Below, in pieces: positions 11,414 through 22,648 of a stretch of DNA of 64,000 nt. Under the pieces are notes generated by a model. That model was given only the letters and a program-made list of their open reading frames with translations. It did no database searches and had not been told where the DNA came from. Positions within the stretch are counted from its first letter, which is position 1, and every line of letters starts with the position of its first letter. The stretch spans positions 1-64,000 of the forward strand of contig JADNRX010000242.1 of the NCBI GenBank assembly GCA_015501595.1. Direction: 5' to 3'. Source of the stretch: Hymenopellis radicata (Eukaryota; Basidiomycota; Agaricomycetes; Agaricales; Physalacriaceae). A program made the translations under genes and the position numbers.

Positions 11414-13160
11414 ATGGTTGGACATCCTAAATCTAATAACGTCAAGAAGGGCACTCACATGCGTAATAAAGAGACTCGAGTAGCGGCAGCTGCAAATGAA
11501 TACCACACGTCGTGTCAGCCTGGTCAGACACCCAAAACCCTGCGCGCACTCGCGAAGGAATGGGACGTGTCATCGTCATCGATTGGGGACAAAGTTAATG
11601 GGAAGAGGTCAATGTCGGAAGCAAATGCAGACAAGCAGCTATTGACACCGAAGAAGGAAAGTACATTGGTATCTTTCATTCTCGAGTCAGCTGAACATGG
11701 TTTTCCCATAGAGCGGAAGGAGATTGAGATGTTCGCTGATGCTGTGCTCGAGACGCGTACAGAAGAGCGTATCAGAAAGTTCTGGTATTATCGCTTCATG
11801 GACCATCATCACGATCGCTTGCAGACACTTTGGAGCAAGCTGCTGGATACCCAATGCGTCAAGTCTCTCAATCCAGTAGCAGTTGACTCGTGGTTCGACA
11901 TTGTATACAAGTATGTGGTCGAGCTCAATATTCCTCCAGAACTCATCTATAAAATGGATGAGAGCGAGTTTCTGACTGCAAACACAGGCAAGACACGAGT
12001 CGTCAGCGCGCGCGGTACAAAGACCCAGCACAAACAGAGTGGAGCAGACAGAGAGAATGTTACAGCTATTGTTATCATTTGCACAGATGGAACCACGGTC
12101 AAATTGATGATTATCTATAAGGGGAAGAACTTCATGCAGAAGTGGAATGACGGTAATGTTGCTGGAGCGTAGTCCGTATCATCTTTGAAAATCTCTTGAT
12201 AGATCACTCTGTGACACATTTTTAGCATTTCTCACTCTGAAAATGGATGGACTGATGAAAAAATCAGTGCAGAATGGTTTAAGAAGGCCTTCGACAAAGA
12301 GACTAAATAAAAAGCAGCTGGACGGACACGCGTTCTCATCCTCGATGGTCATAGTTCTCACTACACCCTCGACTTCATCCAGTATGCATGTGAAAACAAC
12401 ATTCTTGTCCTTGGGTACCCGCTACATTGCACTCATGCATTGCAGGGTCTCGACATGGTTTAGAGCATGCCACGAGTCTAAACCTGGGTCTGGTGGGTCG
12501 GGTTTGCGCAAGTTTGCATATCTGAAGTCCGGACTTGCGACTTGTCTCAAACTCGAGTCGCGAGTCTAAAACTTGCGAGTTTGCGAGTTTTTGATGAGTT
12601 TTGAGCTATAACCTACTCGTATCACCTTCAACTGAGGTCAAACTAATGCAAACATAATCTCTAGAGCCTATTGCAGCTCTGTTAGATCATATTCATATGT
12701 ATAACACAGTTTATCTGCATAATATTATATCTTAACTGACTACCGGAACCTGTGCAAGTACTTGCAGAATGCTCCAACCTCAAACCTGCAACTTGTGCGA
12801 ACCCGGGTCGCGAGTCGCAAGTCGCAGGTTACCTGTGAGTTACCTGCGCTGGCCGAAACTCGTGGCATGCTCTAATGTGGTTTGCTTTGGCAAGATGAAA
12901 GTGGTCTAGCATAATATTATCGACGCGTTCAAGCGCAAATACATGCACATTGTTACCAAAGCGGACTTTACAGCTCTATTTGGGCAGGCATATCTACTCG
13001 TGTTTGATCCAGATACGATATGAGCTGCCTTTCGTGTTACAGGAGTTTATCCATTCAACCGTAATGCCATCAGCCAGGCTCAGATGAAGCCCTCCAAACC
13101 ACACTCAACGAAGGCATCATTCCTACCCCAGCTCAGCCACCCGGCATGTATGGCATCAGC
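11414..13160 (+). pseudogene. pogo/Fot1-like DDE transposase, disrupted
   Basis: The 5' frame (11414-12172) encodes an N-terminal helix-turn-helix of the psq type (TLRALAKEWDVSSSSI), a CENP-B/Tc5-type segment with FYxRF-like spacing (FWYYRFMDHH), and the start of the DDE_1 catalytic domain with the first aspartate in YKMDESEF. After frameshifts the domain continues at 12200-12455 with the second aspartate in LILDGHSSHYT and HCTHALQGLDMV. The coding then resumes at 12883 after a 414-bp insertion, with a CFGKMK-like block and a FNRNAISQ-like C-terminus to about 13160. Several stops, frameshifts and the insert make it dead. These enzymes normally move elements with TA duplications, but the outer ends were not found. 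Confidence 0.8.
12461..12874. mobile_element. 414-bp MITE inside the pogo-like transposase
   Basis: Ends are TAGAGCATGCCACGAGT and the inverse. Flanks are ACATGGTT (12453-12460) and ATGTGGTT (12875-12882), an 8-bp duplication with two differences. Subterminal regions repeat ACTTGCGAGTTTGCGAG and ACCTGCAACTTGTGCG-like strings. It has no coding capacity. Removing it rejoins the transposase reading across LQGLDMV. Confidence 0.8.
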
Positions 13161-13230
13161 CTGCTGCTAAGCTGCCAGCGATGCCGAGCATGTCTAGATA
13201 TACATTGTTATTAGAGGTTTCTAGTTACAG

Positions 13231-13754
13231 TGATGGGAAGGGGAGAGCGAAGAGTTGCAAGAAGTGTAGAGAAAACCGGAGGAAATGTGAACCGGGCCCC
13301 TCCCTGACGATAATTCAGCCAGCTGCTGGTCCATCCAAATGCAAGGCAAAGCGAGAGGCTAGTCCACAGAACCTGAAAGAAGAAGAAATCTGTGCCAGCA
13401 CTCCAGACGAGCCCCCAGCAGTCGACGAGGAGTCGCAGTCGGAAGGACCGGTCTCTAGGACACACACTTCCGCACCACTCCTAAAGGAGGAGTGAAGTAG
13501 CGTGCGACAAGATTCTCTCGGGGCCATCTTCGAAATGCGAAGAAAAATGACCGCGACGTTCCGCCGCTCCTGTGGCCTCGTCCTCAAAACTGCAATCCTC
13601 CAGCCAGGAAAAGCAAAAGCCAAAGCCCACCTTCGCGGACTTGTACTATGGACTAAAACCCACGAGAACACTTGACCTTCCTCAAGAACCCTATTTGCCT
13701 TTCCTCCCGCGCCACCACAGCTAACAGCGGAAGAAAAGATAGAGCAATTGGAGC
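13231..13754 (+). pseudogene. Fragment of retroelement cysteine-cluster accessory gene
   Basis: The translation contains GRAKSCKKCRENRRKCEPGP followed by a Lys/Glu/Pro/Ser-rich stretch, and is nearly identical to the accessory gene at about 32180-32690 on the other strand of the giant retroelement. The similarity starts inside the cysteine cluster, continues through the polar linker with frameshifts, and ends in the coiled-coil start (EEKIEQLE) exactly where the element at 13755 begins. Only the second half of the cluster is present, so it is not functional. Confidence 0.8.
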
Positions 13755-14080
13755 TAGACCCCTAAACGAGTCAGACTCAAGTCTGACTGGCGATCCGTAA
13801 GGCGAGTACTCGAGGCTAAAAGCCTCGATCCGCGATCCGCATTTGACTCGACCCACGTTGACTCGCGAGTCAAACGAGTCGAGTACTCGCGAGATTTGCG
13901 AGTACTCGTGCGCGATCCGGGTCATTGACGGATCTCGCGGATCACCCCCCCAAACCACACCCAAAGTTCATTCATGCGCGTCGAGTGTCCCCGTGCAATG
14001 GCCGGGGATGCTCGGCTGTGCATGAGCACAGATTAAGGGTGGTGGAGTGGTGGAAGTGGTGGAAGTAGTGTTTGAAAGTC
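13755..14080 (-). mobile_element. Truncated family A-like element
   Basis: One end is visible, TAGACCCCTAAACGAGTC at 13755, followed by GATCCG and GAGTACTCG motifs like those in the element at 1-297 and the core GTCCCCGTGCAATGGCCGGGG at about 13987. The second terminus is absent: sequence passes through a TGG-rich stretch into an unrelated repeat at about 14081. Confidence 0.55.
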
Positions 14081-14273
14081 AGGTCTTGTAACCGTTAAAA
14101 GAATGTTAACCCAACCTAACCTGACCGCACATAACCGCTGTAGGAAATGACTGTGGTTGCAGTCAGTGACCGGTCACGGTCAACAGTTATAGCAAAATGA
14201 AAATATGAATAACCACTAATGACCAGTTATTAACCGGTCATGACCACCCTAACCGTGCCAACCGACGAGCCTG
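14081..14273. repeat. Repeat-like segment rich in ACCGGTCA/AACCGNNNTAACC motifs
   Basis: Short motifs such as GACCGGTCA, TTAACCGGTCATGACC and AACCTAACCTGACCGCACATAACCG recur. Related GGTTATAACCAC and GGTTAGAACCAC strings lie at 15060-15105. It looks like one end of another element into which the 14282-17302 element inserted. No paired end was found. Confidence 0.35.
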
Positions 14274-14281
14274 GACAAAAT

Positions 14282-17200
14282 TAGACCTGGGCACGAGTGC
14301 CCACCTGGGTGCACTCGCACTCGCGGGGCGGGTCACTCGCAGCTCTAAGCTGGACACCCGCACTCGAGTAACACCTGAGTGTGGCACTCGAGTGCGGCAC
14401 CATTCACGGGTGTTTTGTGCACCCGAGTGTGCCGACACCCGTGTATGGTGGCGGGTGTACTCGTGTACACCCGCATCCTGCACCTCACTCGCGTCATCTC
14501 ATGCGACGTCGGCATCCTCCAGCAATTGCGGGAGGAGCATCGGCGGTGCATGAAACCGATGATGCGAGGGGTGTGGGGATATGAGGAAGGGCGGTGAGGG
14601 GAGGGAGGGTAGAATATACCTACAATAAATTATCAGTGATACAAGAGTCGATGGCGTTTGCAGATGCCCCGAATATCAAAAAGAAGGAAGCAAAATGCAT
14701 ACCAATCCACCACGTTGCCAGCAGACGATGTGGCAGCCCAGATCCCCGCCCCCGCTCTTCAAGCGTGCTGTTGAGCACGGCGGGTGGCACCACGACTCAT
14801 ATTCCATCTGCTGCCCGTTTGCAGGGGGCTTACGCATCCTACTCTGGTCGTTGTCGTGGAGACGACTTAAAGTCGTCTCCAGGTCCATTGACGCTGACTC
14901 AAAGTCGAGTGCCGCTGCGGTCGTCGCCGACGTAAAGTCGAGCGACACTGCCGACGTCGCCGACTTAAAGTCGCGCGACGTGTGGTGGTCGATGGAGGAG
15001 GAAGGAGCCAAGAGAGACATCCTGATTCAGGCCATGCTGTAGTTTGAGGGGTAATGAGGTGGTTATAACCACTGATGCCCTTTCCATAATCTGTGGTTAG
15101 AACCACGAAAATCCTGACCCTAACTCAGCCTGAATGGAACCCTAGCGGTTCCACACCTTTAATATATTAATAGTAGTTTCTGCTAATACTCGTCTGCAGA
15201 TCGCGACCCAAAAAACAGCTGCTCGAAAAAACGATCGGCAATTACCGGTCATATTCCCACGCTCCGCCTAGGGTACTGCTGGGTGCGGGCGCACTGGCTG
15301 CGCTGGGCTGTCGGGGGCAAATACGTAGCATCCACCACCTCCACTTACTCCAGATATGTCTATTTAGTTCATCTATCTAATTTTCTGTTCAAAACCCGCC
15401 CACGAATCGTTGGATGCGCTTTGGATGCGCTTTTTCGGCGTTTTCCGGGCTGATTCCCATGCTTAAACTGGGCGGCATCCGGGCGCATTGGGCTGGCGGC
15501 ATAGAAATATAGTATACATTAATTCAATTGTATACACTTGCTTTATGCATGTCTATTCTATTACATTACCCAATTTTCTGCTTGAAATCTGCTCAGGAAG
15601 CGCTGGATGGCGCGCTGCTGGGCTGGATGCGCTTTTCCGGCACTTGCCGACTTTCATTCCCACGCTCACTGGGCGGGCAGAGATAGCTGGCTGGGTGGTG
15701 CATTCGTGGCCCAGCCTCTCAATATTGTTTATATTGAACATTTCAAGCTCAAAGAGCCTGGAAACGTTTCGTTCACATACTCTTTTTGGCCTACCACGCT
15801 TAGCAACAGTGCGCGCTTATGCGGAGACTCGGACCGGGAGTCCGGGACTATGCGCTCAGCACAGCGCAAATCAGGGCAGACCCGGTAATCAACCGGGTTC
15901 CTGAATCTAAAATGCGTTCTTGAGCACCTGAAATATTTCGGTGCAGCGTGTATGCGGGCAAGCGGGACATCAAGACCCCCAAAAAATTCTCATAATTGAG
16001 GATTAATGTTCAACTTTAAGTTTCCCACTTGACAGATTTTTGAGTGAGCTAGCTGGCCTGCCGTTCCACCAATTGTTTTGGTCTAATGAAATGTTCTGAT
16101 TTTCAGACCTCAGCGTGCGGGACGGCGGGAGCCAAGCGCCTCGGATTTATTCGGAATATAACAGTGGGAGGGCACTCTACAAGATGCAACAAACCCCAGA
16201 GTTGTCACTTAAGTAGGCGAGACGCTATTGATTCGGTCCAATTAAAGTCTAATAAAGTCTGATGAAGAGCGAATATCCGATCGGGTGTCGGGAGAGTAGC
16301 ATTCGGGACGTCGGGCTTCCGAGGACTTGGAAATGTTTTGTAAAATCATATTTTAATACCCACTATCTATGGATACAAGCTCGGGGTAGTGCCTACAGCG
16401 AGTGAGTAAAAGTCTCATTAAGGTCTGATGAACTGAAAGCCCAAGGCAGTTGCATTAACGCGTACTTGCGTCTCACCTCCTACCTCCACAACTCTGTTCA
16501 CCTCCAATACCCTGGGCCGTCGTTCGTTTGGGGATCATCATATATAGTACGTGGCACTCATATACTGCCAAAATTGAATTGATTTGAACCGTTTTAGCAT
16601 CTGTAAAATGCCCGACGCTGTTGCAAGCACCGCCGGATTCAAATCATTATTTCTCCGAACCACATCCTCCGCCCACTCTGCGCTCACTCGCCTGCCTTAT
16701 ACCGACGCTCACCCCAGTATTTCGCCTGTTTCTAGGCTGTTCGACGCAAAGCGCCGCCGTCGACATCGTCAACGAACAGGCTATCCTAATCGGGCCTGGA
16801 TCGGGCAACCCTTCTTTCCCTCTCACCACGACCACGGCTTTTGGATCTCGCTCTCCATCTTGCCCGCGACTCTCGAGTGCATCATCGTCTGCACCTGTCT
16901 TTACGACCACTCTTATTCTCTCTCAGGCCCGACATGCCAGTACGATCGGATGATGGCTTTACCGCACGCCGGACACATGACGGAAGGAGGTTTTGCTTTG
17001 GCGGGGCGGTTACGGGAGCGGTTAAGCACCTATAGAGTTGTTAGTCGTCGTCTGCTGGCGGCGTTGACGTCGTTTCTCTGAGTTTTTAAGGTAAAAGAAA
17101 TTCAAAAAAAATAGGTAAAAAATGCGAGTGTCCACCTGGGTGTCTGCCGCCGGGTACTCGTGACCCAGAGGCAGACACCCGCACTCGGGTGGACACCCGT

Positions 17201-17302
17201 GCTGGCACTCTATTCGAGTGCAGCAAACACTCGGCACTTAAGTGCCGAGTGCGGGTGCATCCGGGTGCACACTTAAGCACCCGACACTCGCGCCCACGTC
17301 TA
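14282..17302. mobile_element. hAT-like element, family B, 3.0-kb copy
   Basis: Ends are TAGACCTGGGCACGAGTG and CACTCGCGCCCACGTCTA, flanked by the perfect 8-bp duplication GACAAAAT (14274-14281 and 17303-17310). The right subterminal region (17100-17300) matches copy 1, including AAAAATGCGAGTGTCCACC. The interior contains a GGGGGCTTACGCATCC block (14824), GACTTAAAGTCG palindromes (14860-14970), and the GTCTGCTGGCAAC block inverted at 14714. Open frames at 15488-15904 and 16584-17081 have no recognised domains and may be captured sequence. No transposase is present. Confidence 0.85.
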
Positions 17303-17310
17303 GACAAAAT

Positions 17311-17395
17311 GGACCCCAAGGGAATTGAACCCGTGAAGTCCGACCTAGATCATAGAATGTATGAACAGCCAATATACCGATTGCACCAAGAGGTC
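17311..17395 (-). tRNA. tRNA-like sequence, possibly tRNA-Met(CAT) with intron
   Basis: Minus-strand sequence begins GACCTCT and ends TGGGGTC, which pair as an acceptor stem with one mismatch and one wobble. It has an A-box-like TGGTGCAATCGG and a perfect B-box GGTTCAATTCC with a pairing ACGGG/CCCTT T-arm. A TTCATAC string would give a CAT anticodon, followed by about 15 nt that could be an intron. The anticodon stem pairs poorly. A TTTT terminator follows. It could be a tRNA pseudogene or a SINE head. Confidence 0.4.
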
Positions 17396-17600
17396 ATATT
17401 CATTATAAAATTTTAGGTCCTACAACACCCCACACAGGATATATGGTCTAAAGCTTTCTATTCACACCCCCGTACAGTATACTCACTATCTCTCAGAAGT
17501 ACGCCTCCGTGAGCTGAGGTCAAAATGGTATTCTTGATGTAAGGATTGATTCAAGTGACCTGAGAGTATTACTCGTGCATATGAGCATGCCTGTGCTAAA

Positions 17601-18725
17601 TAGAGACCTCAACGAGTCCGACGCGAGTCAGACTCGCGACTCGTGACGCGAGTACTCAGGCAAAACGAAGTCCAGTTCAGACTCGCGTCGGACTCGACTC
17701 GCGATGACTCACGAGTCATCGCGAGTCCACTCGCGAGTACTCACCATGAGTCCGAGTCATCTCGGATACTTGTGAGTACTCGCGAGTCCATCACCTCCCA
17801 GTATTCATGCTCAGCGAGCATCCCCGGGCAATGGCACGGGGACAGTCAGCTGGGCATGAGGATGGGATGGGAGTGATGGTAGGAGAGTGGGGAAGATGGT
17901 AGAGAAGTGAGGGAAGTGGTGATGGGGAATGGTGGTGGTGGTGGTGGTTGCGGCGTTGACACGTCCTCTCACATCATCCGACCCCTCACCTCCTCCTCCT
18001 CATCATGTTGCATCCTCCTCCTCCTCCTTCTCATCGCCGTCCATCTCGGTCGTCGTGTCATCGCCATCATCGTCGAATACTGCCCACTTGCTGGGGCTTA
18101 CGCGTCGCGTCCACGTTTCCATGAAGACGACGTGAAGTCGGTCTCATTAATAGAATCGTCTCCATTTATATGGACGCCGACTTAGAGTCGAGCGCCAGTG
18201 TCGTCGTCGCCGACTTGAAGTCGAGCGACGGAAGTCGTCCTCAAGATCTGCTACTGGCGCAGAGCCAGCAGCAGCAGGCCCGGCACAGAGCCAGAGCCAA
18301 ATCCACACCCCACAGGCTGCCTGACAATCGTCAGAGCAGCGGGAGCGACAATCGTCACTCCCTGGGTAGTCGTGGTGGTCGTGGTGGTGGTTCAGAAGAA
18401 AGAAATAACACTCGATCAGACGCTGACGCGTCGCTTCGGGACTCGGCCCGGATCGCCGGATCGGGCAGGATAATCGTGCACGTCTCGTTCTCGAGACGTT
18501 GCGGACCATTTGCTCTGCAAAAAATTCGTAAATTCAGTTTAAATATAGATCTAAATATTTGCGAGTCATCGTGTGATGACTCGTGCTCTGAAAATCAATA
18601 CTCAGACTCGTGCTCGGACTCGCGAGTATGTGACTCGCGAGTCACACGAGTGCGAACGCCGACGTGCCCGAAGCGAGTCGAGTCACCAGATGACTCGGTG
18701 ACTCGGTGACTCGTTGAGGTCTCTA
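17601..18725 (+). mobile_element. hAT-like non-autonomous element, family A (copy 3)
   Basis: Ends are TAGAGACCTCAACGAGTC and inverse. Internal blocks run in order: core near 17820, GGGGCTTACGCG at 18094, GACTTNAAGTCG motifs at 18130-18220, CGGGACTCGGCCCGGATCGCC at 18437, and an A/T-rich tract at 18518. It is nearly identical to the inverted copy at 2970-4096. Unlike copies 2 and 4 it has no target duplication (GTGCTAAA left, GATGTTAC right). Its right end lies 2 bp from the retroelement LTR. Confidence 0.85.
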
Positions 18726-18727
18726 GA

Positions 18728-19469
18728 TGTTACGGTTACTAGAGGGGTACACCACTCAATAGACCTTTCTCCATTGAGGACCTAGCCCCTGTGCTAAGGC
18801 ATATCTCTGTTCGGGTGCTACGCTTGAGACGCTTCTCGTTGTCCGCTTCAATTGCGGAGGAGGTTTATCACGTGGTACACCGTGCGGTAATTCCTTACGT
18901 GCCGGCTAAACTGGTTCCAGGGTACAGATCAGTTCCCTTTTGTCTCGGGGATCTAACGGATACCATTTCGAGGTTGGTAGAGCCGTGGTGGCTCGGCGAT
19001 CAAGGTTTCAGGAGAATCAATGATGTACTTCTGGTCCGAGATTCTTTTCGGACTTTCAGGGTTAGAGTTTATTTGTTGATTCCGGCATCTTAATTGTTGA
19101 CTTTGCTACAACCTCCGGAGAGGTGGGAACGCGTTCACGGTCTCTGAGCTGAACCATGTTCTAAAACCGCTACTGGTCAGGTAGCAGCCGCTGGCCTTGT
19201 CGACTGAACTATTGGTTTGGACTGAGGATAAGGATATTTTGACACGCTCTTGGTTGTTTATGCGCCACAGTAATATTACCGAGGGTTTGTGGAGTTTGTC
19301 TCCGCAACCGTCAAGGAGTCCTCCGTCGTCCTACAGAGGAGTCTCCTATGGGCTATTGTGCCCCGGAGCTCAGCTCGTGAGTTGTTATTAGCTATTCCGA
19401 AGTCCTGGTTTTGACACTAAAATGCGCAAAATTCTTGGATTTTGTCTCATAACCTTACATTGCGTATCA
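18728..19469 (-). repeat. 3' LTR of the giant retroelement (coding sense)
   Basis: 742 bp, TG...CA bounded, in the same orientation as 53863-54603 with about a dozen differences by eye, nearly all transitions plus a one-base indel. It is followed on the inner side by a polypurine tract on the minus strand. Confidence 0.85.
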
Positions 19470-19485
19470 TCTCCCCTTAACTTTA
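19470..19485 (-). promoter_or_regulatory. Polypurine tract (plus-strand primer site)
   Basis: On the minus strand AAAGTTAAGGGGAGA directly abuts the LTR start TGATACGC. Position and composition fit the primer for second-strand DNA synthesis in LTR retroelements. Confidence 0.7.
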
Positions 19486-19680
19486 ATCATATCGTCCTCG
19501 ACATGGGCAATTTTCCGTTTCTGGTTCCCCTCGGTATCGTCGAGGTATTTAAGGGCTGTCTTGGATGCTCAAATTCTTCATCCTTTCAGGTTCCCGTCTC
19601 TCTTGTTCACCATAGCTGGGTGGACTTCTCTTGCTAGTCAATTCCCCAACTGTTCCGTGATTCAGGTTAGTTCCGCTCGC

Positions 19681-21131
19681 ATGGAACAGCGTCTTGCGCA
19701 TCAGACTCAAATAAGCAACTTCTTTCGCATTCCCACTTTCCTTCCCAACACCGATCGTCATCTTAAATCGGCTGTCGCGAGTATTCGTGGACCATACCAG
19801 ACCGCTGCGGCTGCCTTCGTTGGCCCTATCTCGTTGAACAGCGCCCTCTCCGCTTTGGATGGCTTGTTTACGGAGATCCTAATAGGAGCTTTAATTTCTC
19901 TTCATCTGACTTGTCTAATGATTTGTTTCGACAGGCTATCAACGGAGATCTTAAACCTTTGGATCGGTCCGTCGATCCACACTCGAACAACGGCCTAGCG
20001 ATGTTCGCTTTCCATCTTCGCGCCTTCATCGCTTGTCTCTTGTCGGAGATCGGTCTTGACCCTTGCCACAAGGCCTGTCACGTTCATAACATTCTCCAAC
20101 CTCTTTGTGTTATTACGAACCGTGGTGTCGATATTGCCTATCCCGCGCTTCCCGCCGGTCATGCTCTATTCCGTAGCGATCTAAAGGGAAAGGCGGCGGT
20201 GAGTGTTAATCGTTTTGTTCCTTATACTCCTCTGGTGAATTTCGGATTTAAGTCCGCCAAGGCCAATGTCTCCGCCGTGCTCATTGACGAGACACTTGAA
20301 GCTGTCGGCGACAAACTGGTAGGCGACATTGGTTCGTTAAAATTTTCTCTGGTATGCTGGCTTACTGACGATACTCTTTTAGACATGGACAACGGTGAAG
20401 ACTCCGACGAGGAAGTGAGGACTTTTTACTAATTTCTCCAGTCCTGGGACTTATCGAGTCCCTCACCAAGGTGGTCATCGATCAAAAGGATCGCGCACTT
20501 AGTTCTAGCTATTGGGCTGATAAGCCCAACAAGGTAAAAATATTCGCCTCCTCCAGGGAATTTTTCGCTGATCTTGGATCGTGTTCCCGTTCGTAGGCGA
20601 ATGCTCCCGTTCGCTCGGTAATTTATCTTCCTTACGCTTGCTTGCCAGGGATGTTGATATCTTCATCCGCTTTCCAGAAGGCGGCGGATACTCTCGGAGC
20701 TCCAAGCGAGTCCAACGAGCCCGCTCCAAAGCGCAAGGCCGGCCAGCAGGAGTTGTCGCGCCGGGCTAAGAAAATGGCGAAAGCGTTGCACATTCTCGTT
20801 GAACCCGTCGTCCTCGACCAGTTTACTCAAGGTTTGTTTTCTTGCCTGCTTTCGGATTTATTTTGCTGAACTTGGCTCATATTGATTTCCAGCGGTCAGT
20901 TGTACGGATAGTTTCCGCCGTGCCATGCAGCAGGTCCATCGTTCGCTGGAGCGGCTTAACGACTTTAACGACTCGTTGAGCGCCTACTTGGGCGAGGATG
21001 CGCTCCGCCAGGCGGAGCTCCAGTACCGGTATGAACTTATCCGCTTGTTGCACAGCATCGTTGGAGATATCTCCGCTTTCAACAAGTTCCGGGACCTTCA
21101 TATGGCCGCCGTCAATGGCATCATGGGGTGA
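19681..21131 (+). CDS. Intron-containing gene of unknown function, antisense within the retroelement
   Basis: A start codon at 19681 (MEQRLAHQ) begins coding that runs in pieces to a stop at 21129-21131. The first piece reads to about 19865 and a second, in another frame, from there to about 20414. Later pieces carry an acidic DNGEDSDEE string, a basic PKRKAGQQ stretch that could be a nuclear signal, and a helical C-terminal piece (SLERLNDFNDSLSAYLGEDA). Joins have fungal intron signals, for example TACTAAT before TTTCTCCAG near 20441 and a GTTTGT donor at 20832 with a CAG acceptor near 20893. No domain is recognised. It lies on the strand opposite gag-pol, so its introns would survive passage through the retroelement's RNA. 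Exact exon borders are uncertain. Confidence 0.5.
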
Positions 21132-21520
21132 ATCGCTGATCATTCGCGAACCCCAGGAGTTGTCCAAAAGTGGCTCCATGTTTCCGGTTTTTCAAGAAAT
21201 CCCGCTGTTCATTTTGTCGCTCGGGTGCTTTTCCAGGAATAGTGATGATGGAGGTAGTCTGCTTTGCCTTTTTTGCGATTGTTCTTTATTCAAGTAGTTA
21301 GTCCATCTTAGAGGGCCGCTTCTCGAAATACCTATTGCCTTTTGTGTCCTTGCTTCCATACAGTGTCTGACTTCAGGCGACCCGGTCGACTGGCTAGCTG
21401 TTTGTCGTAACGGGAAGCCGTAAAAAGGTTATCTGAAGCTCTACTTTCTGTATAAAGTCGTTTGTTCCCTAGGTCCTTCTCCATTCGTTTCATCAGTCAT
21501 GAACTGCAACCTCCCCTTGT

Positions 21521-22648
21521 TAGAGACCTCAACGAGTCCAACACGAGTCAGACTCGCGACTCGCGACGTGAGTACTCACGCCAAAATACGTCCAGTTCAG
21601 ACTCGCGTCAGACTCGACTCGCGATGACTCACGAGTCATCGCGAGTCTACTCGCGAGTCATTACCACCGAGTCCGAGTCATCTCGGATACTCGTGAGTAC
21701 TCGCGAGTTGTACACCAAATATTCATGCCCAGCGAGCATCCCCGGGCAATGGCACGGGGACAGTCAGTTGGGCATGAGGATGGGTGGTGGTGATGGTGAG
21801 GGGTGGTGGTGGTGGTGTGGTGGTGCATGGTGGTGGAAGATGATGGAAGAGTGCTGGTGGTGGTCGTGGTCGTTGATGTATCCATCTGAGTCGTCCGCCT
21901 CCTCATCACATCGCGTCCTCCTCCTCTGCCTCCATACTGCATCGCGTCCTCCTCCTCAGCGTGGCGTCGCCCTCTTCCTCCTCATCGCCGTCATCGTCAT
22001 CGCGTTGTATGCTGCCCACTTGCTGGGGCTTACGCGTCCACGGCTCTATGGAGACGACTTGAAGTCGTTGTCCATTTATATGGACGCCGACTTGGAGTCG
22101 AGCGCCGGTGCCGTCGTCGCCGACTTGTAGTCGAGCGACGACTGTCCGTAGGTGGTCGTCCTAGTCGTCCTCCAGATCTGCTACTGGCGCAGGGCCAGCA
22201 GCAGCAGGCCCGGCACAGATCCAGATCACAAATCCACACCCCACAGGCTGCCTGACAATCGTCAGAGCAGCGGGAGCGACAATCGTCACTCCCTGGGTGG
22301 TGGTGGTGGTCGTGGTGGTGGTCTAGAAGAAAGAGATAGCACTCGATCAGACGCTGACGCGTCGCTTCGGGACTCGGCCCGGATCGCCGGATTGGGCAGG
22401 ATAACGCTCGTTCTCGAGACGTTGCGGACTGTTTGCTCTGGAAAAAATTTGTAAATTTAGCTAAAATATATTGCTAAATATTTGCGAGTCATTGTATGAT
22501 GACTCGCGCCCCACAGACCGATACTCAGACCCGCGCTCGGACTCGTGCGTACGTGACTCACGAGTCACGCGAGTGCGAACGCCGACGTGCCCGACGCGAG
22601 TCGAGTCACCAGATGACTCGGTGACTCGGTGACTCGTTGAGGTCTCTA
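21521..22648 (+). mobile_element. hAT-like non-autonomous element, family A (copy 4)
   Basis: Ends are TAGAGACCTCAACGAGTC and inverse, with the perfect 8-bp duplication CCCCTTGT (21513-21520 and 22649-22656). It shares all internal blocks with the copy at 17601 but is clearly more diverged. It is inserted just after the start codon of the gene beginning at 21499. Confidence 0.92.
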
